Assembly: GCA_000310025.1 (NCBI GenBank)
Contig: FN649740.1
Coordinates: forward strand, 4,501,343 to 4,565,342
Direction of reading: 5' to 3'
Origin: Ectocarpus siliculosus
Lineage: Eukaryota; Sar; Phaeophyceae; Ectocarpales; Ectocarpaceae
Length of the DNA stretch: 64,000 nucleotides
Positions 52,084-64,000 of this stretch are shown piece by piece (position 1 is the stretch's first letter; each line of letters begins with the position of its first letter). The position numbers and the translations under genes were made by a program. Below the pieces are notes generated by a model, which was given only the letters and a program-made list of their open reading frames with translations, was not told the origin of the DNA and did not search any database.

Positions 52084-55000
52084 CTGAAATCATCCGAAAA
52101 AATCCGGTCGTTCAGGATTGCCACAATGAAATATAAACGCTGCTAAGAGTTAGTGCAGACCTGCGCACGACGTGCGCATGCTAGTAGAAGGACAGAAGAG
52201 ATGTAAACTAACCCCGACAACTGCCTCCTGCTTCCAACTCGTACGAAAATGCCTTGGCCACCAACCTCAGAATCGCCGTGTGCCCCTCCTTTTCCGGCTC
52301 CGCCGGCCGAGGTTCCCTGTCCATCGGAGTTATTGCTCCTGCCCTGCTCTGGCACGGCCTTCTCGCGCTCGTTCATTGCACGCTTGTCCGACTCGAGCAT
52401 GAGGTGGTGCAAACGAGGACGCCACCAGCGATGATGGAACTTGCTCGCCCAGTCTCTGGCAAGTGGGGTTTGGCGAGAGAAACGGAATGACACACGCGGG
52501 CACGCACGCAACCACGCAACCACGCACGCGGGTGGTGGTGGTGGCGATTACGGAGGGTGGCGGTGTTCTTCAGACGACCGGAGGACCTTGAGTGTCCCTT
52601 TAAGATCTGCCAAGACCACATCGGTGGTGGTTGTTCCGACCAGCGTACACGGAGGGGACTGGGGTAATGCGTTCGTTCTGCTGCCCGTCACAGTACAGCA
52701 CCAAGGCCAGCAACTTGAGGGACGACCGGTCGCCTGAAGGTGTCTGGTTCCTTGGTTGCTACAGTACCACCAAGACCATGAAGGCCCGGGCTACCATCCA
52801 CTCACCAAAGCTGAGCTCGGACCTAGCATGGCGACAACGTCGTCAAAGCTCTCGTACACATGAGAATTCCAGGGAAGGGGCGAAGCTTACGTACGCACGA
52901 GGAGAAGTGGCGACTACGTAAACGCTACGCCTACACGTTTCGCGGAACGTTTCATGGAACGGTTCCAGAGGAGTGAAACGCCTTCTGCCACGCCCGTACC
53001 TTCCCACAACAACCACGAGGCACCAGATCATGACAGCCCAATACGGCTTGCTCTGGAGCAAGGCATAGAACACCCCGTGGTAGTCCCAGTTTATTGGCAC
53101 CCAAGCGTTGACCTGCCAAACTCAAAACGGGGCACAGGAGCGGACGACAAAGCCGGTGGGAGGAGCGAATGGGTGGGATCGTCAGGGTATATCCCAGGCG
53201 TTATCACTCGCCAACGACGTCGAGAGGCCAGCCCTGCCTCGGGGGCATCAACTGTTCACTAACTCAGATTCCGGTGTGATGGGGTGTTTTTTTTCGCAGA
53301 GTCCATTGTGTCACGCTTGAAAGCTAGGTGTTGGCCGACGTCAAAGACAGGGCTTTGAGGGATCGCATTCAGTCTGTCACGGGCTGAGGTTGTTTCTGCT
53401 TATTGCTAGCGTACACACGCAGCTCGCGCGTGGGTGGTATCTAGCAAAGCAATCAGCAACAACATTGTCTGTCGCGAGGGCTCATCTCGTACTTGTTGTT
53501 GAGGGAGAGGGGTATGGATTGGGTTCGACGGGGAGCGAGACGGGGGCCGTCTACGGTGACAAGGACGCCGGCCCAGTGAGATAACTCGGGAGACATTGTT
53601 GTTTTATCGCCTGAAAAACCGGTTGGCCAGTACCACTTCCTAACATCCGTACGGACCCAACTGACCCGAACACCTTCCGCGGTCACAAGTCAACTGCTCC
53701 CCCAAAAGATACACGACACGACAAATCAACGAGAAGCTCACAAGGACCCCGAAGACCCACGCGTGTCCAGTATGATTTTCTTAGTCAATTGAATATGGAG
53801 CTCCACATTTAACCCTATCGTACGAACGGGTGGATAGACCAACAAGGGGTCAGATCAATCCAAACGTTGTCAACAGGCCGTGTTACTAGAACTTTCACGG
53901 TTAACTCAATGCCAGCGACGGGCATGGGGTAGAGACCACCCGACTAAAACTCGACCGGCACCGTACCGGCTTGCCATTCGTCGACGGCCTCTCGAATTCA
54001 CTCACCAAGAAGGAAGACAAAAAGAAGGCGTAGATAGAGACCATCATGACCAGCACGTGGATGCGGGTCCACCGGTATTGCACCCAGAACATCTGGGTCG
54101 AAGGAATTCACACAATGGGATGATTATGAAACCGATCGGCGTGTGTGCTTGTCAGCCGTTTTGTTCGAATTTCTGTCCAATCGTGTGTATCACTTGTGAC
54201 GGAGTGTTTTTTTTGTTTCTCGCGATGGGGTTTGAGATCAGGCCAGGTTATTCGAGGACAAAGGCAGTTTCTCCGATGGACATCCACCTTTGGGACAACC
54301 ATGCCTTCGACACCTGAAAAAATACACTCAAGAATATTGTGTTGCACGCCTACACGTCCACAAACAGCGAGAGACCCGTGAATCAGGAGTCCACCGGGTC
54401 ATGACAACATTGCCGCACCAACCGCAATAGAGAGAATACCGTACAAGAACGAATCCATGGTCTAAGACTGCTCTATAATTGAGAAACAATCGTAAACGGA
54501 TGAAGGGTGGGGTTGGTATCACGTATGGTAAGAATAGGGGTAGAGATAGGAACGGGACGATAGTCTGTCTGGTGTAGACGACACGAAATACACGACCGAG
54601 TTGACCCAAGTAGTTCCTGGCCGCCTGAATGCAAACGATCTGCACTACAGGTGTATTTGGCTCATCGTACGCGGGCAACGACGCACTTTGAGGGTAACTT
54701 GAATCACGACGAGTGAGAACGTCAGCGTGCCGTAGTCGTAGGTGGAAGTGACGACGCCCATCTCTCTCGTGTCCCCGCTCAGGAGAAGCACGGGGGCAAT
54801 AGTAAGAAAGGCGCTCTCGAGAACAGCCTAATTACGACGACGCCGTGGGGGGAGGGGGGGGCAGACGGTGGTTTCGAAGGAGGGAAGGGGATGAGCGACC
54901 CGAGACGGGTATTGATAACGTTTCAGAATCTGCTGCAGAATTTCCAACAACGAGCAAACCTCATATCCCTACACGCCTGGGAAAAGCACGTCGGGGGTTC

Positions 55001-58000
55001 GCCGATCAGATAGCCGATCGAGCGGTGTCTGAGGTGCGCCCTCTCTCCCGATAACGGTTTGCAGATGGCATTGACAAGGGACCGGGGCGGGAGGTCTTAT
55101 CCGATCGATATAGTGCGTGTTTGACGTGCGCGCCGCCCGTTGACGGAATACAACATGGCCAACCTCTGACGAAACGAAATCAGGATACTGCGTGGAGATG
55201 GCTAATTTAGGTTCTGTATGTGTGAACTACTGTAGTCGCGTATCTGGTGTTTATTCCTGCGAATCGGTATGGAGAGCCTTACACCATAGTGTTCGTCATC
55301 AGGATATGTTGAAGTCGCAAACAGCAATCCGCGCGAAAGAACACTGCAAGAACACCAAATGGACAACCACTAATATCTCTGAAACCGACTCTCGCCTGCA
55401 ACATCCAAGACCAGAAGATCATCGGCCTCATGCAGCGATCCGTGATGCCGTAGGCGTACAGTTGGGGGTACCTGCATTCGGCGCAGGATGAAACAACTGA
55501 AAGTTTCTTGAACCAGTTTTTGGTGTTGAAACCCGACTCACGTGAAGTGGGCAATGTTGTGCGCAATGTAGGTGATACGCGGGTCCCGGGGCCCGTTGTA
55601 ATGATGCTCGAGGAAAGACGGCGGCGTGTCCATGCCATGTGGACAGGTGAGATGAGTTCCACACGAACCAGCCCAACTAGAGGAAGTTACCACACCTTTT
55701 CGGTACCAGTTGTGTGGACTACAAGGTATCCCCCCCCGCGTCATCGACCAGCGGAGCCTTGGACTACAGCGGCTTGATTGTTGTGTTGAAGATGAAGAGG
55801 TGCCCGCCGCATGGTCTTCCCCCTTTTTGACTACAGCCGAGGAACTAAGTTCGGCGTCCGACAGAAACACTCCCCCCGTAGATCACCCGGTTGAATATGA
55901 CGGCAAGAACTATCGTTTCCCTCATCAGCGGACACATCAACTTTTCGTATCATTGCCATGCCCCGGATTAAGCCCCTTTGCTTGGCACCGCCAGGCAAGA
56001 ACAACTCAAGCGCCAATATAGTGTGTTGTTGATGCCTCCGCTTGGTTGCGTTGTTACTCGCTCACCGCAGGCAGGTCTCAGCGGAAATGTCTCGGTCGTA
56101 GGTGCCGTACAGTAGGATGGGCAGGGCAGTGAACACGATCGCGTACATGTTGCAGGTCACGTAGTCGTAAAACAACGTTCCACTTGCCAAGCGAACGAAA
56201 CCGATCAGACCGCGAAAGCAACAAACAAACGAACATTTCAGTATTTCCGATGTCGGGTTGAGAAGGATGTGTTTGTCCCATCTGCACTTTGCAGAGTTGT
56301 ACATCTACACGTCGGTACGCGGGTCACTCAATTGTAGAACAGCGTGCTATCGGGACGGAGAGGACATAAAGGTGTTGTCCTCTCGATGCATTGCTGGTAG
56401 TGCTGTCGCAGTTTAGGAGAAAATCTCTTGAGCGGTATGTCTCCGGATTTCGCTTCGTCGTTCTCGGCCTGTACCAATAGTTCGAACTAATTATGTTGGT
56501 CTATCCATCCCACGTCTGATACGTATCATCTATGTGCTGTATGCACCTCTTCTCCTTCCGAGAAGAATACTCTCTTGATCACCTGAAACCGTTGGTGTAC
56601 GCGTAAAAGATGAGGGGACAAGCGAACATGACCGACTTGTAGAAGAGGTAGCACACAACGCGGCTGGAACGCCGGTAGTTCCACCTGTGTCATACATCGG
56701 ATCGACGTGAACGAACCCCGGAGCGCATATGGCATTAATGACGAATGCAATATTCTGGGCCAACAGCTAGTAGACATTGGTATCGTTCCGCATTCAAACG
56801 ACAGTGTTCACAACAGGTTGCGAGGAACGTCTTCTTTGCAGCTATGAAGGGTCACCACATGAACATGTTGCAGAGCATGCATGTTTCGCTAGGATTGACT
56901 CGGAATCGATTTGGCACACCACGCGTAAGCGGTGGCAGATCTGGCTGTTTCTGGTTGCTGTCGACATCGTCTTCGAAAAGGCGTAACAAGAGGAAGTTCT
57001 CAGACTGCGAGTACAAACAAATTACGAGACAAGCAAAGCATATTTGACCCCGCCCCTCCCCCCCCCCCGACCGTAGAGAGAGTTTTCTCCCACCCACCGG
57101 CCGTGCACCAGGAGCAGCTTTCTCAGGTAGGCGAACTGCGCGATGGCGTAGTCTGAGGAGTTCACGGCCTGTGCATGAAAACATGTCCAGAAGAAGGCCG
57201 CACGCATGGATGCATGGTTTGTGCGCGGGAGAACACCGCACCTCGCGAGCCACTCTCATGATCGAGTGTGCGGTAGTGCCCAGGTTTCATGATGGCAGGA
57301 ACTTGTCACATGGATCGTTCTCGTAATTTGTCATGCAATATTGTGTACTTCAATTTGGACACCGTTCAGTATCGTTCTGGACCGCGCACCAGCCAGGGTC
57401 AGACAGGAGGAGGATAGGAGTTCATGTTCTGTGCACGTTTCCTTACGGTACTTTGCGCTTTACATAGAGAAGGACGATACAACCATTTTGCGCCTCGTAC
57501 TCGTCCACCGTGAAGTCGAACCTTGTGAACGACAAACAAATTCATTCCCAGCACGTATGTTGAGCAAACACAAGGAAAAACTCCCAGCTCGAGCGCTGAG
57601 ATTCGAACTCACACCCTGCGCATACCCAAATTTACGCGCGAGGCTATTAACCATTGGGGCGAACACCAATGGTTTGTTGTACCTCTATTTGCTAAACGAA
57701 TGCGATGAGTTCCGAGTTGGTTCTAGGGCAATCGCCAAGCCCAGTTATCTATGACGACGGTGGAAGTACCAGGAAATAAGACGACAGTTCGGTACGGGAA
57801 ATTTGGTGTCATTGCTACCGCCTGTCTGTATCACGTGCGTGAAGTCGAGAGTTTTGCCAGTGGCACCATCTCGTTGAACTATATCACCTGCATTCCCTCT
57901 TGTCCACTGATGCCCACGCCGATGTGAGCCCTCTGAATCATGGGCACGTCGTTTGCCCCATCCCCTGGAGAAAAGGCCACCGACACGAATACGAACCAGA

Positions 58001-61000
58001 GCTACGGTTACACTACGGTTACAGTTGCCAAGTGTTGTATATATGTGTCGTCACAAGAATGGGGGTGGTCAGGGTGCACATCGATGTAGACATTTCGTGA
58101 CGTCAGGTAATAACGGAGTGTACCCGCGTTGTACAGGCGAGCACCGAAGGGGTTACAGTTCGTTCCAAACTTCAACAATATATCACTTCCCCCTGGTCCT
58201 CGACAACAAGGTGTGGGCGCCGCACTTGGAGATACGTTCACCAGAGAACGTGGGCATGATCTGCTGATGAGGCTCTCCCTCCAACGAGCACCCTCTAAGG
58301 TATACATGCACCTTCCGCGGCAAATTCAAGTGTGCATCGTAACAAAATTGCACGTTTGATGTACTTCGGGGCACGGCAGGGAGTACTTCATGCCCTGGGG
58401 CGCGGAATGGAGTCGGGAAATCCCGACATTCATGATCATATGCTCAGGCGCGGTGTGGCGACGTTCGAGAGTGGTCACCAAGACTGTGCCGGTGCTCTCG
58501 ATTGAGAGAGTGTTGGTGAAGCATTGCCGTACTTGTATCTTGTCGCAGAATGCATCTCATAACCACACACGACGCATTCTGTGCTGGCAATGCAGCAAAA
58601 ACAAGGACAACGAAAACGACAACGGTGACGTTCTCAAGGCGAAAGTAAGCTCACCTATGGAGAGCGTTCGAGTTCCCGGAACGTTCTCACGAACGAGAGC
58701 CACAAGAGCTCGTTTTTGATCCGGCGAAAGCCGACACCCAATGACGCTGTGGCAAGTCTGACGTTGGATCGAATAGCAACGAAATATGGACTTGATGAGA
58801 CTCAGCCTAGTCACGAACATATCGCAGCCGTCAGCCGCAATGGATGGTGCCGAGCAGAGTGAGACTCGAAAAAATCCTTGCGCCTCGCTAAGGATTGTTT
58901 TGGACCCTTTCAAATTTTCTAAGGTTGCAAACGGTGTCGGAGACACAATCGATATCCAGTTTCGGGAAGGAGAAAAGCGGGGGTTTGGAAGCAAAACTAC
59001 GGCCTGGTTGGACCGGTCCCAAGGCCGTTCCGGTATCGCTGGGGCAAAGCGCTCCTTCTGCGAGATAAGTGTAGTGAGCAATTTTGTGAAAAATGGGGCT
59101 TTTGATGCTGGATGAACCGAATATTCACATATCGACATCCATCCATCGCTGGGGTGAAATGAGTCGTGCAATGGCGTGAAAGCAGCCAACTATACGGCCA
59201 TCTTCCGATGCGTAGACATGGTTGCGAACAGTAGGTACGGGATCAAAATTGTTTGTCATTGCGGTTGTTTGTGGTGGTGATACTGCTACATCAGTGTTGA
59301 TGGGGGCTTTGTACCTGAGCCGCCCGCAATAACGCCCCCTGGGAATCGGGTGTCTGCATGGCCTCGAGGAGGGCAGGTCCATCGATGATCAGCCCACGAG
59401 GGAGTGGGGGTGCGACCTTGCCAGTATCGTCTGCCTCGAACCGATTCCTTTCCTCAACGTACATCGACAAGAAGTCTATGAAAACAATGGAGGCGGGGGG
59501 AGAGCGGTGTATTGATGACCTGCTGTATTCCGCAATCTGGCGAAAGGTCTGGCATTCATGTGATGCCAGGACAAAGTATATCTAGTTTACATTGGCCCTG
59601 CCCACGTATCGCCGAGCGCGAAGCAGCGTGAGGTGGTGCGCTACATGTAGTAAAAAACGCGAGCTTCATTCTACGGGCGATTAACAGAGTTGTGGTTTGA
59701 GTCGACCTCCGACGACTTGAAATGTAGTCTCCTCAAGGGGGGGGGGGGGGGCTNNNNNNNNNNNNNNNNNNNNNNNNNNNNNNNNNNNNNNNNNNNNNNN
59801 NNNNNNNNNNNNNNNNNNNNNNNNNNNNNNNNNNNNNNNNNNNNNNNNNNNNNAGGCCCGGGTTGGACCGTTCCAAGGCCGTTTCGGTTTTTGCGGGGGA
59901 AAAAGGGCTCCTTTGGCAAAATAAGGTAATGAACAAATTTTGGAAAAAAGGGGGTTTTTATTGCGGAAGAAACGAATTATTAAAATATGAACATCCTCCC
60001 ATCGCGGGGGTAAAATAATTGGTCCAATGGCGAGAAACCACCCAATTATAGGGCCTTCTTCGGAGGGGTAAACAGGGTTGCAACCATTAGTTAGGGGATA
60101 AAATTTTTTTTTCATTGGGTTTGTTTGGGGGGGGAAAATTGCTACATCAGTGTGAAGGGGGGTTTTTTCCTTAACCCCCCCCAAAAAACCCCCCCTGGAA
60201 ATGGGGTTTTTCCAGGCCCTGGAGGAGGGCAGTTCCATCGATATTCACCCCAGGAGGGAGGGGGGGTGGGCCCTTCCCATTTTTTTTTCCCTGAAACGGA
60301 TTCTTTTCTTAAAGTAAAATGGACAAAAATTTTATAAAAACAAGGGAGGGGGGGGGAAAGGGGTTTATTGATACCCTGCTTTTTTCCCCATTTGGGGAAA
60401 AGTTTTGCCATTCATGGGATCCCAGGAAAAATTATTTTTATTTTACATTGCCCCTCCCCAGGTTTCCCCGAGCGGAAAGCAGCGTGAGGGGGTGCGTTAC
60501 ATTTATAAAAAAACGCAAGTTTCTTTTTACGGGGGATTAAAAGAGTTGGGGTTGGAGTGGCCTTCGGAGGACTTAAAATTTATTTTCCTAAGGGGGGGGG
60601 GGGGGGGCATCGCGTGTTGTTTGGCGTTTGTACGGTTTTCATACGTGGCGTTATACTTACCAGCACACGGAGGCGTGAGCGGAATTTAGATGTTCTGGCA
60701 CGTGGGGTTGGCGATAGGAAATAACTTCGGGTTGTCAGAAAAATATCAAGGCACCCTGTGTTAAGACGTGCTCGCCTTCTCTGGTAAATTGATTGAAATA
60801 ACAGCTCAACGTTTCCTTGTGTATTTGCTCTCAATCGTTGTTGATGCGACTTTGTCGACGCCAATGACTGGCTGCCGACTGACCTTCGAGAGCCTCCTTG
60901 ATCTCCTCCGTTTCCGATTCCCCGGTCCCCTTCAGCTTGATGACAGTGCGGTACATCCTCGCCTCAGTCCACAGCAGCTGGCACGCCACGGCAATGTTGA

Positions 61001-63652
61001 TGGCCGTCTCCTCCCTGCCGGAAACGCAGTCAGCCACTGTTGGGTAAGGCTGAGCGGAAGACCTGGTCGGTATACATACATATTTGGCGGTTTTCTCTCG
61101 ATAATACATGCACCATGTGTTCCTTGACGGCAGCCGTGAGGATATTGACGGCTCCGGGGATTCCGTCTGTGGCGCGTCAATTGAGGTGCTGCCCTCAACA
61201 ATCTACTCTCACCCTGTGCACGGCAACGACAAGGCACGTCGTTGGGAACGTCGGTGACCCACACACGCACACACGCTTCTCACTTGTCCCCCGTCAAGAC
61301 CCAAATCTTGATCCCTGCCGCCATGAGGTCGGAAACGGCGCCGGCAACCCCTGCCTGAAGCTTGTCTTCGATCGCGCTCGATCCGAGAATCTGGGGTGAC
61401 AGGAACGGGGGACGCGCGGATGAGATGAACGGTTCCCTCGAGACTTGAGACGCGTCTACCGCCGACTTGTACGACGTTGGACACGAACGCATGGAGCTCC
61501 CCTCCCCCATGCTACTGTTCGGGCAGTCAACCCTCTCGTTGTTTCATGGGTTCAAGTATCTCTGTTCGTATTTGCAGTCCTGCGCTTGTCGCCGACACTC
61601 TTCATCCCATCCGGTGTTCGTTTCGCCCCACCCTTGTCTTGTACGTTGTCGCAGGCCGTCGTTCACCTCAAGGTTGGCCTCGATGAGTTCCATGCAGTCC
61701 TCGATGCGGTTCGGCTCTCCCTTGTTCCTCTTGTCCATTTCAACCAGATCGTTCGAAACCTGAATGGGGTGGGTAGGGCAGTCGGTCAGCGCCAACACAC
61801 GGAAAGTACTCCATTTCTTTCGTCGATGAGTGCGAACGAAAGTTGAAAGTAAATGGTTTTCGGTTGTTGCCATTACGTACTCAAGGTTATTACGTTGACC
61901 GTGGGAGCTCCGGCTTCTGTGGCGGTCCGGTTCGTAGCGAAAAAGGCTGCCGCATATGGCGTAAAGGTACGCCAGCTAAACGAAAGAAATAGAAATAACG
62001 CTTAACCAGAGTTTAACGAACATGTTTCGTTCCTGTCGTTTCGAGGGTACGCGTGCGGGCTGCCGATTGTTGTGCAGGGCAGGTAATGCCCCAGGACATC
62101 TCGTTTGGAAACAATTGAGCCACAGCAAACCGCAGCAAACGCCCTAAACCCGACCAGACAAGGGTACCTTCTGGTAGCTTTCCTCCCACTTCGCAAAGGC
62201 CACAGGGTCTAGCTCCGCCTGCGCCACGACGAGGGTCCTCAAGCCTTCCCTTGCATAGATGTCCATGTGCCTCACCGTCTCGTCAATGGACTGGTTGAGA
62301 TGACGATATTATCCGGTAAGAATACATCAACGACTTTATAACTTTTGGAACCATGTGATGGCGGTTCGGTCGACGTCACCGAAGCATCTTATTACTCCCA
62401 AGTGCTTCCGCAAGACAGGCAAGTAGCGAAGTAGCCATGCAGTTCGACAGTCGTGATGATCATTTGTATTTACACGTGGGTATGAAGTGAACAATCCCAT
62501 GTAGCTACCTTACGTTGTGTGCGTTAGCAAGTACATCCCCTCGTGAAGTATATCCTTTTGTTGTGGGCGATAACGGAGGTCGAAAAAGAGCGCTAAAACA
62601 TTCATAACATATTTCCTGGGCTGCATCTGTAGTTTTCTTCTTGGTGTGAATGTTGCTAAGTCGTTCTTGCGACGGGAAACGAGTGTGGTACCTTTTTTGC
62701 TCCCGGGAAGTCGGTACGGAGCCTAGGCAGCATGGTGGTGTCGGCCCCCTTGCAGATTATCTTGATGGTGCCGTCTTCGGTCCGTACGATAACACTCATG
62801 CGTTTTCGGTCGCTCGTGAAGCCCAGCACGTGAAGCACCTGGGAGATCGCGAGGACAAACAAGACAACGTCGAGAATACAGCAAAAACATTCCGTCGAAT
62901 CAATCTACCGACATCGACAATCGCGCAGATTGCGGAACAAGAAACGAAGGCAGATCGTAATCAGCTCCCCCCCCACCCAAAGTACGCAAGCCGGGAAAAA
63001 GAAAGCTGTGCCGCATTTTTGCGGATCCAGGGATCAGCTACGCCGGGAAAAACACTTAAGGAGGGGGCCAACGGACTCACCGATCGGAAAGCGACGAGCT
63101 ATGCAACATCCGAACCACCACCCACCAATCCCCACGCACCTCGTAGTACACCCGGTTGACTTGGGGTTTGCCTTCGTCGTGGTCTCCCCCAGCTACACCT
63201 TCCACTAGTCCTCCTACCCCTAATGCCGTCTGCTCTCCTGTCACCCCCGGATGATCTCCTCCCTCCCCTCCTCCCTCTTCCTCGTGAGACGAGCTGTTCA
63301 CAACAACTGACTTGGCATCCACTTCCACCAGAAGCGGCTCCGCCGCGGAGGCCGTCGTGGCGGTGCGCCCGTTCCTACTGTTCCGGGTGCTGCCGTCGCC
63401 GCTGCCGCTTCGTCGGCTGCGGTGGCTGCCGCTGCTGCTGCCGCCGTGGCTGCTTCTTCCGCTCGCGGAGGTTCCGATGCTGCCGCCTTCGCTGCGGCTT
63501 TTTCTAGGGCATGTGGGTAGTGAAGGTGGTGTGGAAACATCCCAGGTGTGGAGGATGGCGCTGCTGTCGATGCGATTGACGAACTCGAACCCGAAGTACT
63601 TGGCACCGAGCACCAGCGCCTCGTCGTCGGGGCTGGAGGCAGACAGCATCAC
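50328..63652 (-). CDS. P4-type ATPase (phospholipid flippase), 3' part, 18 exons
   Basis: Flips phospholipids to the cytosolic leaflet using ATP. Exons in transcript order: 63140-63652, 62692-62838, 62168-62290, 61667-61759, 61284-61390, 60884-61014, 59315-59475, 58655-58757, 57888-57964, 57098-57168, 56583-56684, 56066-56182, 55396-55471, 54687-54827, 54006-54092, 53000-53112, 52213-52455, 50328-52083; 1386 codons, every junction in phase. Motifs in order: [120 protein letters not shown], then five or six membrane segments. DKTGT and the 5' exons lie beyond 64000. Odd points: a Ser/Gly/Arg-rich insertion of about 110 residues before VYYE, a GC-AG intron after exon 13 (55396), and a 585-residue low-complexity tail containing [10 protein letters not shown]. 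Identity is certain; substrate and partner subunit are not. Confidence 0.95.
57592..57665 (-). ncRNA. tRNA-like sequence (degenerate) in a flippase intron
   Basis: The minus strand reads AATGGTTAATAGCC, similar to a pol III A box. About 35 bases later comes GAGTTCGAATCTCAG, a T-arm with the TTCGAAT loop and a four-pair stem. An intermediate GCGCG...TGCGC stem could be an anticodon arm with an oversized loop. No 7-bp acceptor stem can be drawn, so it is a tRNA pseudogene or tRNA-derived SINE rather than a working tRNA. Confidence 0.35.
59754..59853. other. Assembly gap, 100 N
   Basis: Exactly 100 N within the intron between the EETAINIA exon and the [12 protein letters not shown] exon of the flippase, flanked on the left by a G homopolymer. 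Confidence 0.99.
59854..60610. other. Low-quality duplicate of 58.98-59.75 kb, probable misassembly
   Basis: The segment repeats 58980-59753 in order and orientation, including a corrupted version of the flippase exon at 59315-59475. Homopolymers are lengthened (runs of G, C, A and T) and many bases appear smeared, for example TCCATCGATATTCACCCC for TCCATCGATGATCAGCCC. Both versions end in the same G-run. This is the signature of a poor sequencing read placed beside its own good counterpart across a gap, not biological duplication. Confidence 0.75.
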
Positions 63653-64000
63653 CTGGGCAGTGCCGCCAAATATTTTCTTGTTGGCGTGCTGACTTGTCAA
63701 TTGCAAACAACCTCTACAGAGGGAATTGACGTCGCATTGTGGATGGTCCGTCCTTTGTCGTGTGGAATGCTGTTGGTTCGTTAGGGATGCCACAACTGTT
63801 GTTCGAATCATCAACCATTTCATCACGCCACGGATACATTCCGCAAAGCCTGAAGAATATGCCGGGAGGGATTGGGGCACTGGGCAACTCCTGTATTGTT
63901 GATTGTTGCCATGAGTTTTCTAGATTCTTGATGCCTCCCCCACCCCGATCGTCTGCCGGCTGGACGGGGAGATACTTGGGCATGACAGGCAAAATTCACG

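Noticed and set aside
60142-60411. Second copy of the flippase exon as a tandem or alternative exon
   Set aside because: Its homopolymer inflation and smeared bases next to an N gap indicate a bad read, and its frame is broken.
61906-61973. Extra flippase exon between YQK and VSND segments
   Set aside because: Open frame with an AG before it, but its donor phase does not fit, and joining the flanking exons directly gives the family-typical spacing.

Overview
This 64-kb window is nuclear DNA of an intron-rich eukaryote. Two conserved housekeeping genes have many short exons with GT-AG introns. Most of the remaining sequence is diverse, partly decayed transposable elements. Gene architecture, roughly even base composition and repeat load suggest a photosynthetic stramenopile, most likely a brown alga. 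That is an inference; no rRNA or organelle marker is present to prove it. Two 100-N scaffold gaps (24182-24281 and 59754-59853) show it is a draft assembly.

Layout. 0-16 kb: a modular gene I do not recognise on the minus strand (6907-14869). Its eight exons can be joined with consistent splice phases into three tandem 'alpha-beta' cysteine modules separated by CGC/proline-rich linkers and ending in a membrane anchor. A deleted, decaying paralogue lies at 196-2440. 16-19.4 kb: a DNA transposon with 34-bp terminal inverted repeats, encoding a C2H2 zinc finger and a tail resembling pogo/Tigger transposases. 3.9-4.5 and 19.6-20.1 kb: two copies of a small secreted-protein gene, one broken and one intact. 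21.9-23.5 kb: a very young non-autonomous LTR retrotransposon with a 69-bp minisatellite made from its own coding region. 24-29 kb: a degenerate LINE (endonuclease + reverse transcriptase) with another repeat nested in it and a duplicated 3' end. 29-34.5 kb: repeat debris without a recognisable gene.

34.8-44.0 kb (plus strand): a complete 13-exon gene for the mitochondrial succinyl-CoA ligase beta subunit (TCA cycle), reconstructed as 452 aa. 44-50.3 kb: intergenic sequence with a second copy of the repeat nested in the LINE. 50.3-63.7 kb (minus strand): 18 exons of a P4-type ATPase (phospholipid flippase) whose 5' part lies beyond the right edge. It has an unusual Ser/Gly-rich insertion in the nucleotide-binding domain and a ~585-residue low-complexity C-terminal tail. 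One of its introns contains a gap plus a low-quality duplicate of the neighbouring exon, probably an assembly artefact.

The two housekeeping genes are functionally unrelated and converge on the repeat-rich 44-50 kb interval. The most novel material is the alpha-beta modular gene family and the zinc-finger transposon with its dispersed end fragments. Exon coordinates were worked out by hand from reading frame, splice phase and family knowledge. No alignment or transcript data were available.
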